Shown here in pieces: positions 14,101 to 27,213 of a stretch of DNA of 64,000 nt. Made by a program: the position numbers and the translations under genes. The notes below the pieces were generated by a model. It had not been told where the DNA came from. It did not search any database and saw only the letters and a program-made list of their open reading frames with translations. Within the stretch, counting starts at the first letter, position 1. Each line of letters begins with the position of its first letter. This stretch comes from Rhea pennata (Eukaryota; Chordata; Aves; Rheiformes; Rheidae), in contig NC_084668.1 of assembly GCF_028389875.1 (NCBI RefSeq), positions 30,300,993 through 30,364,992 of the forward strand, written 5' to 3'.

Positions 14101-15129
14101 TAGAATGTTTATTTTGTTCTGGTTCCAGATTTAATATTTTGGTATTGCTTCAGATAGATTTCTTTTTGGTTATAGTACTCTCTCCTCTTTCTGTCTGTCT
14201 CTCTTCTCCTCTGCCCTCCCTTCTTTTTACATTTATTGATTATCTTAATCTCTATTCGATATACTTGCTTGACTTGGAAAAAAAGCGTGGTGATGACCAC
14301 ACAGATGCTTCATAGTGAGTGAGTTTGTATCTCATTTATGCTAAATGGAAGCATCAAATTAATATATAATGAGCCTATTACAATAAAAAAAATACCTCTT
14401 GTAATCATTCCCTCCTATCCAGGATCTAATGACTATAGCCAAAGTCCTGTAGTTAGGATTCTTACTACTCTGATTATGTGTGCTGTGATGGTGCTTAAAA
14501 TCCCTGGCTCCATCTTGCTAAATATTGTATGCATCCCTCACCCAAAGTGCTTGTTATCGAAAGGTAAGTTGGCATGCAGTTGATGAGCACTACAAAGGTA
14601 GGAGAGGGACTACCAGAGTAATGATCAGCATGGGAAGTAGTGTTTGCATTGCACAGTTGCTTCTCCAGCTAGAACTTTGTGGCAACGCACCTTCAAGTAA
14701 CCTGTTTGGCTTTCTGTGCTTCTCTTTCTGCATGATAAAATGAGAATACTTGTAACCAAGTGTGTTGTCCTGCTTATGAAGTTCTTGTAGTTTTTGGATG
14801 AGGAGGCTATTGTGATAGCATAAGCATTATTTTTGTTAAAAGGAGATTATGATATAATTAAAACTATCTTATCTATTTTTCAATTAGATGATCTAATTAA
14901 AACCATCATAATGTAGATAAGTTAGGACATCAGATACAGTAAGGGTCACTTAAGTGAAGGATCGCCTCATTCATTATCTGTCACTTTTGTTCTTTCCCTC
15001 TTTATTTTGTTGCTCATTTCCCTACCACTCATTTTGTTTTGCTATGCACTAGATATGAGAGCCCAGTGATGCATAGATCTTAAACTGTCAGTGTTTCTGA
15101 AATCCATCTGTAGGCATGTGGTATGTATT

Positions 15130-15148
15130 AAAAAAAAAAAAAAAAAAA
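15130..15148 (+). repeat. Poly-A run (19 A)
   Basis: Nineteen consecutive A's in otherwise mixed intergenic sequence. No retroposed body is recognised to the left. Confidence 0.95.
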
Positions 15149-18100
15149 GTATTGGTGAGATTGCACCAGTAAGTGACTATTAGGGGTAGTTCAGGAGTTT
15201 TAGTACTGTAAATGTTAATTTTTATTGTTTACAGCAATCTAATCAACTAGGGGAAAACTCTCCAGATTCTGTTTATTATTGTTATAGCATTAACACTGTG
15301 GTTTCTACTTTGTGCTTCTATCTGTCATGGATTCCAAGATTTCAAGCCTTAAAATCTAAAATATACAAAAAATAGGAATTTAAATCCCACTTTTGTTGCT
15401 TAGATCAGTCTTTATGTATTGAAAAACAGAATTCTCATCCATAACTTTCTTAATCTCTCTTGTGAAATTTAAAAAAATGTGATTATTTTCCAGCTTCTTC
15501 TCCACTGACCTTCCTTATATAAAAGTGTCTTTGCAATACAGTAGTTCATAGTCATGAACAGATGTCCATTTAAACTCATGGTATGGAATTAAATACTTTT
15601 ATGACAAAACAGGGTGTAGCATAAATCTCTTTTGGTTATATCATTTTAATTGAGCAAGAGTTGCTTGTAGAAACACTGGTCAAGTTGTGGGTTTTTTTAA
15701 TAAGGGAAAAGATGATGCAAGTGCAAATTGTTGTAATGCTGAAATACTGTAGGTGTAGTTTCAGTGGGAGAATGATACAGTCAGGACAAATGTATCTGAT
15801 ATCTCATCCTGGTGGTTATCTGAAAGTAGTAAAATTCTGTTCCAAAGCACATGCTTCAACTTGCCACTGTAATGTTTAACTACCATCAAAGGAATGTTTA
15901 ATTTAAAGGTAGTATTAAAAAAAACAAAGACTTATTTTTCAGAGCTTCATCAAATTATACTTTCCCTCTTACCTCTAAATGGTGTCTGAGTTCCTCTCTA
16001 GATTATATTCATGTAAAGTAAAATAAAGTTTGTCAGGATTTTAAGGCTAGCCACATAGTTAAACAGTCCAACTCCTAACTTTCCAACTTTGAGACATCCT
16101 GAATTCTATTACCTATCTTTATGTTGTTCTTCAACAAGAGTTATTCAGCTTCATATCCTGGCAAAGGAAGACTTTAGTTACCTTTCAGCACTGCATCTGA
16201 ATGTACGTACCTTTTTGTAAGGTAGTCTCATTTGCAGTAAAATCACTTTGGATCTCCAAATCTGTACAGTGAAATAATGATAATACCACAAATCTCCATG
16301 CCTTCCTAAATGAGAAAAGTATTTAGACCTATACTATTGGCATGCATCCTCTCTAATATTAAACTTTTCAGTAAAACCTTAAAGTTAGCAAAAATCAGAT
16401 ATACAAGCACTGTGTTTATATTTCTCGGTGAGATTAAGCTTTCTGCTGTTGAAGGGGAGGTGCTGGACTTACTAAACACATTATTTATGTGAACCCTGCT
16501 AACTTATAAATGTGGTGTGTTGTCTATATAATGGTTTCAGGCAGCAATCTGCATTGTTTGTTTCTCTTGAGTATATTTTGGTCATAGATATTTTTGAAAG
16601 TCAATTTTAAAATCGCATGGATAGATTTGAAAGGAATAGAGCAGTTTCTGTTAATTTTATCTTACAAATTTCTATTGCAGAGTGAATTACCACAGGTACA
16701 GAACTTCTTGGAAACATGTTGTGGAATGAGTACAGCACATCTCAACAGGAAAGGTGGTGTGAATACATCATGGCTTTGGTATTTGATGCTTTGGGCGAAG
16801 ACTGCAAGACCAGGAAAAATAATCAGCTGTAAGTAATATCTGCACTTAGTCACCAAGCCTGGTAATGTCTGTATAGGCACATACCACTGCCTACATTTAT
16901 GTATTTTGCAAAGAATTGAGCAAGGCAATGAATATGGCTAGTTTTAGTCAGACATTTTCAGTTGTAGCTAGATCTCTGAAGAGCTGATCTTACTGAAACC
17001 TTAGTTGAGATTGAACCTCAGATTTTTTTCATGTAATGAAACAAAAATAGCTGAAGACTAGTGAGCTAGGAGTGCCCCCTCAACACCTTTATTGTTGACT
17101 AAAATGTTCTGCTCAAATTTTCAAGGATTAGGGCTGCTCAAGATACTGAGTTCTGCCAATGTGCAAATGACTGTGGCACCTCATGAGCTCCTTGCAAACC
17201 TAACTGTATCTCTAGACTGTGACTTGCCTTTCAATGTGACCTGTAGCCACAAAGATGGTATTGTGCATTGTTTCTTAAATATTATGCTGTGCCCAATGGC
17301 TTGAGTCATGGCAGTGCAATAATTAGGTCACGTCAAGTCCAATGGCTTAAAAACAGATTTGCAAATCCCTGATAACACTTGTGTTCAGCCTTGCTGACTC
17401 TTACTGCTTCCAAGTTCAGTGGTGGCTGATCTCTGTTCCCAACCATCCTTCTTCCTTCCCTCACTGAACAACTGAAAGCTTTTAATCCATACACATGGCA
17501 GTGTTAGAAACTACTGCTAGCTTTACTGTCCCTTGAAGCTGTGTCAACGACAAGTCTCTGCAGTTCAAGATTTGTAGAGAGAAGTCTACTGTAAAGCTGG
17601 CCTCAGCTAACTCATCTCCAAACACCTTTCCCAGTATTCATTGCTTATCTGAAAGCTAATACTTGTGCTAGGCCCCATTCAGACACTATTCTATGGGTTT
17701 CTGTTTGAGATTGCTCTTACTTGAGATTCCCTGTTTTTTTTATCTGCCTCTCAGTTCCACAAGTGCTTGTAACTAAAGGCCAACACAGTGGTACCATTCA
17801 GGTGCTGTCCTCTTCCTTAAACATCACTGTGGTTTGCAGATGATCTGCATGTCAATGCCTGAATTTCAGAAAGATTTTGCATATCTGTTTTGCTACAGCC
17901 TTAGTATTTATTTAGATTCTTATTCCATATTAAAAACAAGAATGCATTTTATCTTCTTCTACCAGGAAAAGATGATTGAATGTGTGACTTTCCATTTATT
18001 AATAACTCTTCTTATGACAGATATTGCTGTGAAAATCTTATTACAGTTGATCAGAAAAGTAAACGAGTAGATTTGCAGTCCAGAGATGTATGCTCTGGGT

Positions 18101-20317
18101 GTTCTGCTGTTATTTTTAGAATATTTTGTTCTTATTTTAATTAAGCTCCCTGATCAATTTTAGAAGAAAATAATATACTGTGATCTATGATAAAACACTG
18201 AAAATGAGGATAAGAAATTGTCTCACTCAATAAGCAAAAGGAAAACTCAGCTGCTCAGCCTGCCATGTGTGTTGCAATATGCTAAATGCAAAGGATAGTG
18301 TGAGTAGAAAAATATTCTGCATTTTGAACTACTGTTATGTTTCTTTTAGAGAGACTTGAAGTGCAAATCAGCTCACTAGTTCATGAAATGAAGAGTAAAG
18401 CTGAAGTATCATTTGTCTTTTCTAAGGAAAGAGATAAGATTATGCTATTAAAAAAAATCTGTCATCAGTTCATCCTAAAAAAAATGTAATATAAGCCTTC
18501 TGCTGCCCAAATGTGAAGAACCATATAGAAATGTTGGAATTGCTTGCATGTGAGAATGCATGCGTGTAGTGTGTATGTTTCTGCTAAAACTTCCCCCAGC
18601 TTTCTGCTGTCTGTATTCCTGTACAGTTCTAGAAGAAGCTGTACGTATAGATTCAGAGCTAAGGGAATTTACAATTAAAAACACTTTTACTGATTTATGG
18701 CATTGCAACTTTTGATCAAGATGCATTACATCTCAGCAAGGCTATAACTTTTTGATTGGTAATTGGATAAATGCAGAATTTACAAGGATTATTTCTTTGT
18801 TTTCGTAATGCCTTGCATGTTTGTCAGGCTGCCTTCTATTTACTGTAGAATGCTTTTGAAATTTGCACCAGTAGTGGCCTGAATTTGGTTCTTGAGCTCA
18901 CAGAAACAAGGTTTCCTTTGTTTTCAGGTGATGTAAAGATACCTCTGTTTGGTCCACCAGCAAGATCTTACATCTAATAAAAAATAAAAGTTCTCCAGTT
19001 TTACAAGGGTATATATTTTAAGACGTTTTGTAAAATTAAGAAAAACTGTGAAGGAAATTGAGCTTAATTGCATTGCCATGTTGAGGATGGACTGACTCAT
19101 GAGTGATAATATTTCAGACATGTATGATGAAGCAGTACTCAGATATAGTTGTAATACAAGCACAGATGATCCTGTTGGGATAGAGATGATGTGATTTTCT
19201 CCCAGTAAGTGAGACATTTAAATGGAGTCTCTTTTAAGGAATATATAGCACCAGAGAATACTGCAGATGTGAAGTGAATATTCTCACAGCTCATCCCAAG
19301 TAATGGTTCTTCAGTGATACACTGATGCACTGATTTATGTAACTTGCCATCAGATGACATAAATTCTTTGACAGCTCTTAACTACACTGAAGCAAATATT
19401 CTTGGGATAGGTTGTCGAATTGGAGCCAGCTGGTTAATCAGGTGTAACATGAGGTTTTGACATGATTTACTGCCTGCTGGTAGCTTGTACTGGGACTGTA
19501 TTGTCCTTCTGTACGTACTCTATAATAGGTTTAAGCTGTCCTTGGACAAGGTCCTATTGTAAACAAGCTGTCTGGCTTATCTAGGATATCCTGTAATAAT
19601 ATATTAATAAAAACTGAAACTGAAATCACTGTAAAGAATCCTATTCCTACTATTTCAGCTTCCCAAACTACTCTCACCTGTAAAGTATAGTATATGCTCT
19701 TAACTCTTGCTGTGCTGATACTTTATTGATGCCTGCTAGTTTTGTAGTACTTGTTTCAAAACTGGTAAATCATCACATTCCAATTCTACTAGCTGGGTTT
19801 ATGTGAATTCTTTCCTACTTGGATTTACACAATACAGAAATTACCACTGAAATAAAGCTTATTTTCAAGGGGCCAAATAACTTCATTAGCACTTCTTTTA
19901 TTTAACGTCCCTTAATACAGTCCTAGCTTACTCAGTCTATGGAGTGACTTATGAGGTAGTGCTTATGTGCCTAAAGCACTAAAAAGTGCTTTAAAAATGA
20001 GACAGCTTGTGTTTGGAATTAGTTTTCGGTGTGTTCATCATAGCCAGGAGTTAATAGGCTTTGCTATTGTATCTTGACCTTATATGAGGTATAATTTTTA
20101 GAAAGACATTCTAAAAGGCATCATCAGACATCGTTCATTGAGGGCAAAATCTAGTAGATTATCTAGCTTAGAGAGATGCAGAAAATGCAAGTTCTTGCAG
20201 AATTAGATGTCATTCCTTTAAACTGAGAGATGTACCCTGGCAGGTTTAGACATGCAGACTTTATTGAAGAAGATGCCAAAAGATGCATACTGAGACTCCT
20301 TTCAGAGAAATCACTGA

Positions 20318-21657
20318 ATTTTATAGGCAGTAAATCAATATTCCTCGAAGCCTCTCAATATCAGTAGCAGTCCATGTTGGTAGTCATCAGTACCTACCAA
20401 GAGCAAAATCGGTCGAAGGCTTAAAGCTAGAGATGCTGCTTGAGATTGAGAGGTATCAATGCCTGTTGATAGGGTTTGATATCAATAGGCATCGATACCC
20501 ATCAATAAGTATGGAAATCAACTCGCATTCATGTCTCTTGACATTGGGAGGTATCGATATCAATATTGGTTGATGCCTACCAATAGAAAATTGGACAAGG
20601 CCAAAAGCTATTGATGCCTCTTCAGATTGAGATATATCAAAGTCTATCGATAGAGATTGTTATCTATAGATATTATTCCATACCAATATGTATGGAAATT
20701 GATAGTCATCAAGGCCTCTCGATATTGGGAATGGCCAATGTTGATGGTCACTGATGCATACTGAGAGCAAAAACAGTTCAAGAGCAAAAGCTTGAGATGC
20801 CATTTGAGATCGAGAGCTATTGCTGGTTATTGGCAGGGATGGTATCAATAGTTATTGATGACTATAGATTCCTATTGATAGCTATGGAAATTTATAGACA
20901 TTGATAGGGATTGATCCCTATGCATGTCTATTGCTAGCAATACATATGGAAATCGATACTTCTCAAGGCCTTTCAATATTAATAATAGTCAATGTTGATA
21001 GTCTTCATTGTCTATCAAGGGTAAATCAGTCCAAGACCAAAAGTTATGGATGTCTCTCTAGATCAAGAGATGTTGATGCCAGTTGCCGGGGATCGATAGC
21101 TATCAATATCAGTCCCTATTGATAGGTATGGAAATCAATTGGCATTGTTGCCTCTTTGATATTGGGAGGTATCAATGTTGATATTGAACAATTCCTACAG
21201 ATAGCAAAATCAGACCAAGACTGAAAGCTATAGATGCTTCTTGAGATCAAGACATATCAAATCCTATTGACAGGGATCATTATTGATAGATGGATAGGTA
21301 TACTCCGTAGCAAAATGTATGGAAATCAGTAGTCATCGAGGCCTCTCGATACTGAGACCGATTAATGTTGATAGTCATTGATGCCTACTGAAAGCAAAAT
21401 TGGTCCATGACTGATTGATGCTGCTCAAGATTGAAAGGTATCTAAACCTGTCAATATGTGATTGATATACGATATTGATGTATGATATATAGATCAATGC
21501 CCCTCAGTATCAGGAGGTATCAATGTTGATATCGTTCAATGCCAACCAATAGCAAAAATAGACTGAGACCAAAAGCTATAGATGAGTCTTGAGATTGAGA
21601 AGTATCAATACCTATTGATAGTTATCAATAACTATAAATATTGATTGATATTGATAG
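20318..21657. repeat. Tandem satellite, about seven diverged copies of a ~180-bp unit rich in ATCGAT/ATCAAT
   Basis: A tandem array is visible from recurring anchors. The word TATGGAAAT recurs at 20510, 20691, 20883, 20945, 21127 and 21318. The AGCAAAAT-like word recurs near 20402, 20585, 20765, 21021, 21203, 21393 and 21552. Most spacings are 180-192 bp; one unit is longer by about 70 bp (a local duplication around 20883-20945) and the last is shorter. Each unit runs: GGCCTCTCGATATTGGGAGG, TATCAATGTTGATAGTCATT, GATGCCTACC, AGCAAAATC, CCAAGACCAAAAGCTATAGA, TGCCTCTTGAGATTGAGAGG, then a run of short self-complementary words (TATCAATA, TATTGATA, ATCGAT), then GTATGGAAATC. The short words suggest that the unit itself grew from a 10-14-bp palindromic motif. 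Stop codons are frequent in all frames, so it is not coding. I do not recognise it as a named repeat. Confidence 0.93.
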
Positions 21658-22091
21658 GCAGAGGGTGAGATGTTTGGGAGATAGTTACCTACAGGAAAGG
21701 TCCTTGTCTTTCTAACCTGTCTGCTTTTGCTGGAGGAGCTGTGCTTCTGCTGGAGGGACTTTACTGTCTGCAAAGATTATTCCTAAAGGTTAAGCACAGT
21801 GATGTTTTGGAGAGGTTCTGGTTCATCCCTGTATTCTGATGGTCCAGCCTTGAAGCTCTTGCAGAGTACAAATTCTAAGGAATATCAGTACCAAAATTTT
21901 AGCAGGATCTCAGAGGAATCCCCAGGCAGTTCTAGAGGAAACACATGATTCCGCAGATTGAACTCCCCTCTGCTCATTTTGATTAAAAACAAGCTTGTGA
22001 AATCCTTCCATTTGTTAATTAATACACGATTTGAATGAAATCCAGACATTACAATCTTATTACGAATGTTCCTATAGATGGTATCCATACT

Positions 22092-22121
22092 TTAATTGAT
22101 TAATTAATTAATTAATTAATT
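22092..22121. repeat. (TTAA)n tetranucleotide microsatellite
   Basis: About seven TAAT/ATTA units, the first interrupted by one G. The tract is nearly self-complementary, so it can form a cruciform. Confidence 0.95.
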
Positions 22122-25100
22122 GGAGTGCAGCTGTTAAAGGCCATTAAAAAGTGACTTGAGGGCCTGAAGGTAAGCTTGGGATGAACTGTAAATTCATACA
22201 GCAGATCTCCGTGGTTTTCATTACAAGTATTTCCGATTTCTGCTTGGCACAGTTCTGCTGAATGTCCTTATTTCAGATATTCTGATTACACTAATCTTTC
22301 ATATACTTCTAAAAATTGGCTGCACAGCGAGTGATCAGATATTGATATAATCTAATAATTGAAGAGTGAATATTGGAAAACTTGAATGAGAAGAATAAAT
22401 CCTTCAAATAGATGTTTTCAGCATAACAATTGGTTTAAAACTTGTCATAAAAAAAAAGAAAAAGAAGATTAATGATTTTTGGTTTATGTTACAAAAGAAA
22501 GCCTGAAAACTTCTTGCTTGATTCCTAAATTATAAATATATGTTGTCTTTGTTCTGGAAAATTTTTGTCTCTGAATGACTCTAGTGGTTGTACTATTTAA
22601 AGGTTCAGTGCAGTTTGGAGAACTTTTTAGCAGCACTGAAGAGAGAAATACTGAGGGTGCAAATTTAAGTTTGAAATAGGGTTGCAAACAAACCTTTTGA
22701 TATATAGAAGTATGAGTTCCTTGTTACATTTTTTTTCTTGTTCTGAGTAATTTAAAGCTCTTATGATAAACTTAAAAAGATTGGTGGGAGGGGGTTTCTA
22801 GGCTTTGGTAACAAAAGTGAAATTTTTATGTCAAGAAAGCAAAGTTAGGCATCTGAGGCAATGTGTTCACTACCTTAAAAAAAGGTATGTTTTTGTAGTG
22901 GTTGATTCCAGAGAATTATTTCACTTTAAAACACCTTAGATAACTGAATTTAGTTACCTCATTTTAAGAGCTCAGTGAAACAATGCACAGCTGCTTACTT
23001 CGACTAACAGCTTGAGCCAGAAATTATGTTTGTATGTGACTTAGGAGAAAAGGAAGAGATGTAATGTTGATATTGATCTCAAATGTTTATGCTGAGGTAA
23101 AAGCTATTTCTGACTCCTCTCTGCAAAGATGTTATGAAATAGCAGATAAGCTGCTGTGAAACAGTTTTTGATGATGAAGACAGTTGCAGAAGGAAGAGAT
23201 TTCAGACTGTTTAAATCATACAGGCCTTGCAAATCCAGCAACTCATAGGTATTTTGGAGAACTTTGAGTAAGTCCACAAAGCACTTTGTCGAGTAAGAAT
23301 GAGTAATTTTGAGATGGTAGAGAGCAGGAGGCAACTGAAAATTTCAAAAAGCCTGAAAATGGTAATAACTGGCAATTTCTGGGACCTTCTCTATAAATTA
23401 CATATATTTGCGGTCTTCTGGTTACTTGCACTTGAAAAGAAATAGTCAAAAAAAATTGTGATGGAAAACACAATCCTTAAGTTTATAGAAATATTTTATT
23501 TTTAAAAAGTCCAGCTTTATTTCTTTTGATTCTTATGAATAGGACCAGTTTCAATGGCTGTAGAAGAACCTATTCAGTAAAAGGTGACTGCTTATAAGTG
23601 AGAAGGGGGGGGAGGAATATGATTTTGTAAATTAGTATGTGCCTTTTTTGTTCACTTGTATATTCTGTTTTTTAACAACTTGTTGAAAACACAAGGTATA
23701 GAAACTAATTCTTACAATATTACTATCTTTAACAACAATGAAGGCAATCATGTAACTCTGCATGTAAGCGAGTGTCAATGGCTGTTGAGGAAAAAATAAG
23801 GACAAATTACCAGTTTTTAATATGTGAAACTGTCACCTTCCCACGACACATTTCTATTTATTTTTATTTCCTCTGCTCTTGTCTGTACTAGCTTATACAT
23901 GGGTTTCACAACATATTTCTAACAAGGTAAAACTGTATGTTTTCTCACAGATATAAAAGGTGACGAACTATGGCCTTCAGAATGCTGTTTACTACCTCAA
24001 ATGTGATAGTCATGATAGCCATGTGTTGCAAAACATTTTGCCCAAACTTGTCTCTAAATTTTTCATTGACATAGTTCAAATTTATCATTTGTCGTTTGTT
24101 TTCCTCTGTAAGCCAATGAGACTCAGGAGGGAGTCATGGCAGAAGCTTAAGGCTTATCATATAATACATATTTAAACTGCATGCCTTTTGTATCCAATAA
24201 AAGCATCAGGGAGTAATGAAAGCATTTTAATGGATTTCTATGTTCGTGATTCACAGTGGAACCATGAATCATTAGAGATAGTCTGAAAATTGAGTAATCG
24301 TGCTAAATAGTGGTAGTCTATATGATTAAGCATATTTTTTCTCTGTATATGAAAAATTACTTGGTTAACATGAAAGAAAATGGAACTAATCAATTAAGGA
24401 TGAATGGTATTATCATTTTCCCCACTATATTTCTGTACTGGAGAAGATAAATGATAATGCTATTCAGAATCAGTTTGGCAAATACTGAATTAGGTCCAAA
24501 GACCAAATCTATGTTTCCCAAGCCAGTGTGCTTTCTTTCTTTTTTTCTGAAACACTGAAGCCATTCTACAATGTGATTTTACAATGCATACAAGTTGCTT
24601 ATAAGTCCTCTTTTCGCATTTATTCCTAATTTAGTATTAGTGATAAGTAGTGTTTTCCTATAAATACATTCAATAATAAGTATCACAGTAAGGCAAGCAT
24701 TTATTTATTAGAAGTTAAGGCAAAAAGACAGGTTAGATCATGTGGGAGATCTCTTAGTCTGTAGAACAATTACTCAACAAAGCCATGCTACTTAGCACAT
24801 TGAAATAAATTAGATTGTAAAAAAGTGCCGGGTGTACAATAGTGGGCTGTCTTGCCCATGAGCTGTTCTAGGTGACTACACAGTTTTTGATCTCTAGATT
24901 ATGCAGCTAAAACTAAGAGCAGAGTTCAGTCTGCAGGCAGAACTTGGAAGTGTTTCAGTAAAGCAATTTAGAATATCCTTAGTGTGAAATAACATCATTC
25001 AATACTTCTATTAATTCTTTTAACAAACTTAACATATTGACCTGACTTAGGATCCCTGTAAGATTTGTCTAAGGAGGAATTGTAGGAAGCTTCTCCTACC

Positions 25101-27110
25101 ATTGATCTTTCTCCATTGAGGAGTTCAGGAATCATGTTATAGGCTGCATAAAGAGGGTTTCTCATATCACATGTCTTGTATATATTGCCTGTGTCTTATC
25201 CACAGAGTCACATAGCATGATTGTAAAAATGCTTTCATCTGAGTTATCCCAAGTCTTCCACCAAATTAACAAAACGTAAGCTTTGAAAATTTGTGATTCC
25301 TCTAACTTTCTGGCCACAAGTTCATTGAAGCATTGTCAGGGCAGCAATGTTCTCTAATTCAGAACATATGACTAGAAAGCTACTATTTAATAATGCTGAC
25401 AAATACAGAATTCATAGGTGATATGTCAGCATATGGATCATTGCCATCCCTGACAAAAACCGTGCTTATGACTTGTAGCTCACTTCTTTTCTTTCAGTGC
25501 TGAGAGGCCTAATGTCTCCCTTTCTAATAAGGCTCCTTTTCTTTGTGCCAGCACTGGCAATCAGCCTTAATCAGGCTAAGTTTCATACTTTTCCTTGAAG
25601 GTCCTCTACAATGCTAGAAGGAGACATAAAGAGTATTCAGTACAGATGGAAATCAGATGTGGTGCTCCATGCAACAGACAGTTGGGTTATTAACTCATTA
25701 AAAAAAATGTTTCTTCAAAATAGCAGAATGAACAGACATGTCTAAACTATTAGAAACTGATCAGGCTGCAAAGAAACTCACGTTTTCTTGTAAAGTGATA
25801 ATTGTTTCCTACAGAGGCCATATGGAGCTTGACAGGAATTGCTGAAATGGTGTTAGACATGAGCTCTTCTTAACTGATCATGAAATTGGTTAATGACTTC
25901 TCCTCCATGCTGAAGATAGCAGCTACAGTGAAGCACACATGGCTGATGATGCTATGAATGCTTTACCTGTGGTTGTAACTGCTCATCTGAGCGATGACAT
26001 AAAAATGTCTCACAATTCTCTAGCGCAAAATGCAGTAGATGCCTTTGGGCAGGGCTTAGCCAATGACTTTCAATTCTTAGTAAAACATCATGAGACTTGC
26101 AAAAGATGCATGGCTTGCAGAATTTAAGAGCTGTAGAAATACAAGATTTAATATGCAGTATTACTATGAATTTACTGTTTTAGGGCATGAGGAGAATTTT
26201 GTTTAATTACTACTGTGCATAATCTTTTCAATTTTCCTGATCTACTTTCAAAACTAGAAAATGCTATTCCCCTCCCTCCCCGATCATTCAAGACATTTTG
26301 ATTGTTAAAACAGATTTTGTATAATTTCTTAGCCTGGCAATGTCCCCTCTGAGTATCTGCTTTAATTATATTGAAACAAGTTGTGATTTAACTGGCTTAA
26401 AATTTTAAAGCCTGGAAGCCAGTAGCAACGTACTTGGCTGCTGTCTCACTCTAGTCCTGACAAAGCAGAAAACGCCTTGGGCTATCCACTTCCAATTTTG
26501 TTGGGTGTCAAACCTTAAAACAAGAGATACAGAATCCAGTGTTAGGTCTGAGTTACTGCTGGCTTACAGACCCAGTTATCCGTACATGTCCCTTCCCCTC
26601 ACCAAAAATAGTGTATGGAAGTTCCAGATTAAAAAAAACAAAACAAAACAACAAAAAAACCTTGCTTGTATTAGCAATGAGAACAGAAGAGGTCTGAGTA
26701 GGCCCTGTACAAAAATGTTACTGTGGTGAGTATTACACCTTGCAACTACTGTTTCCAGCTGTAGCTGGATCTTTTATTATAATTCTTGTCTTTATAGTTA
26801 CATTATACAGGGTAACTTATTTTGTTTACTCAGGAAAGACATATGTTTGGCATCCTGTGGAGCTGGAATAGGTAATATACCCTCTTTGAGAGGAAGAGTA
26901 CACTGCAGAAAGTGAATATTATTTATTCTAGCTCTGTAAGAAGACAATATTTGACACATCTCTTGTACAAATAAGTTACTATTGGTTACTGTTATTTTGA
27001 AATAGTCTATAGCCACCTGGTTAGCCAAGAAAGGGGGGGAAAAGGTGGATGTGCAGCTGAAAATTCCTTAATGCAGGAAATGAAGGGACAAGAGCAGACA
27101 GGCAGAATTC

Positions 27111-27213
27111 CTCTTCCTTTCTCTCTCTCCTCCTCTCTCTCTCTCTCTTCCTCTCTCTCTCTCTCCTATCTGTCTCTCTTCGTATCTCTGTCTTCCCTTT
27201 TCCCTTTTTCTTT
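27111..27213 (+). repeat. CT-rich polypyrimidine tract, about 100 bp
   Basis: A nearly pure C/T stretch built on (CT)n with CCT and TTC interruptions. The purine strand gives an apparent Arg/Glu-rich open frame, which is an artefact of the repeat. Confidence 0.95.

Larger units (their letters stand above)
5751..20317. other. Intergenic DNA, no gene recognised
   Basis: About 14.6 kb between the CR1 fragment and the satellite. I see a purine-rich tract (6060-6810), several homopolymers, a somewhat GC-richer stretch with broken protein-like reading (about 8040-8430) and a GC-richer patch at 11830-12150 that I cannot name. Long open frames such as 11837-12229 show no known domain. No tRNA, rRNA or known microRNA was recognised. 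Confidence 0.55.

Noticed and set aside
20318..21657. CRISPR-like array
   Set aside because: The units are ~180 bp, diverged throughout and without short identical repeats separated by unique spacers, and the host is a vertebrate.
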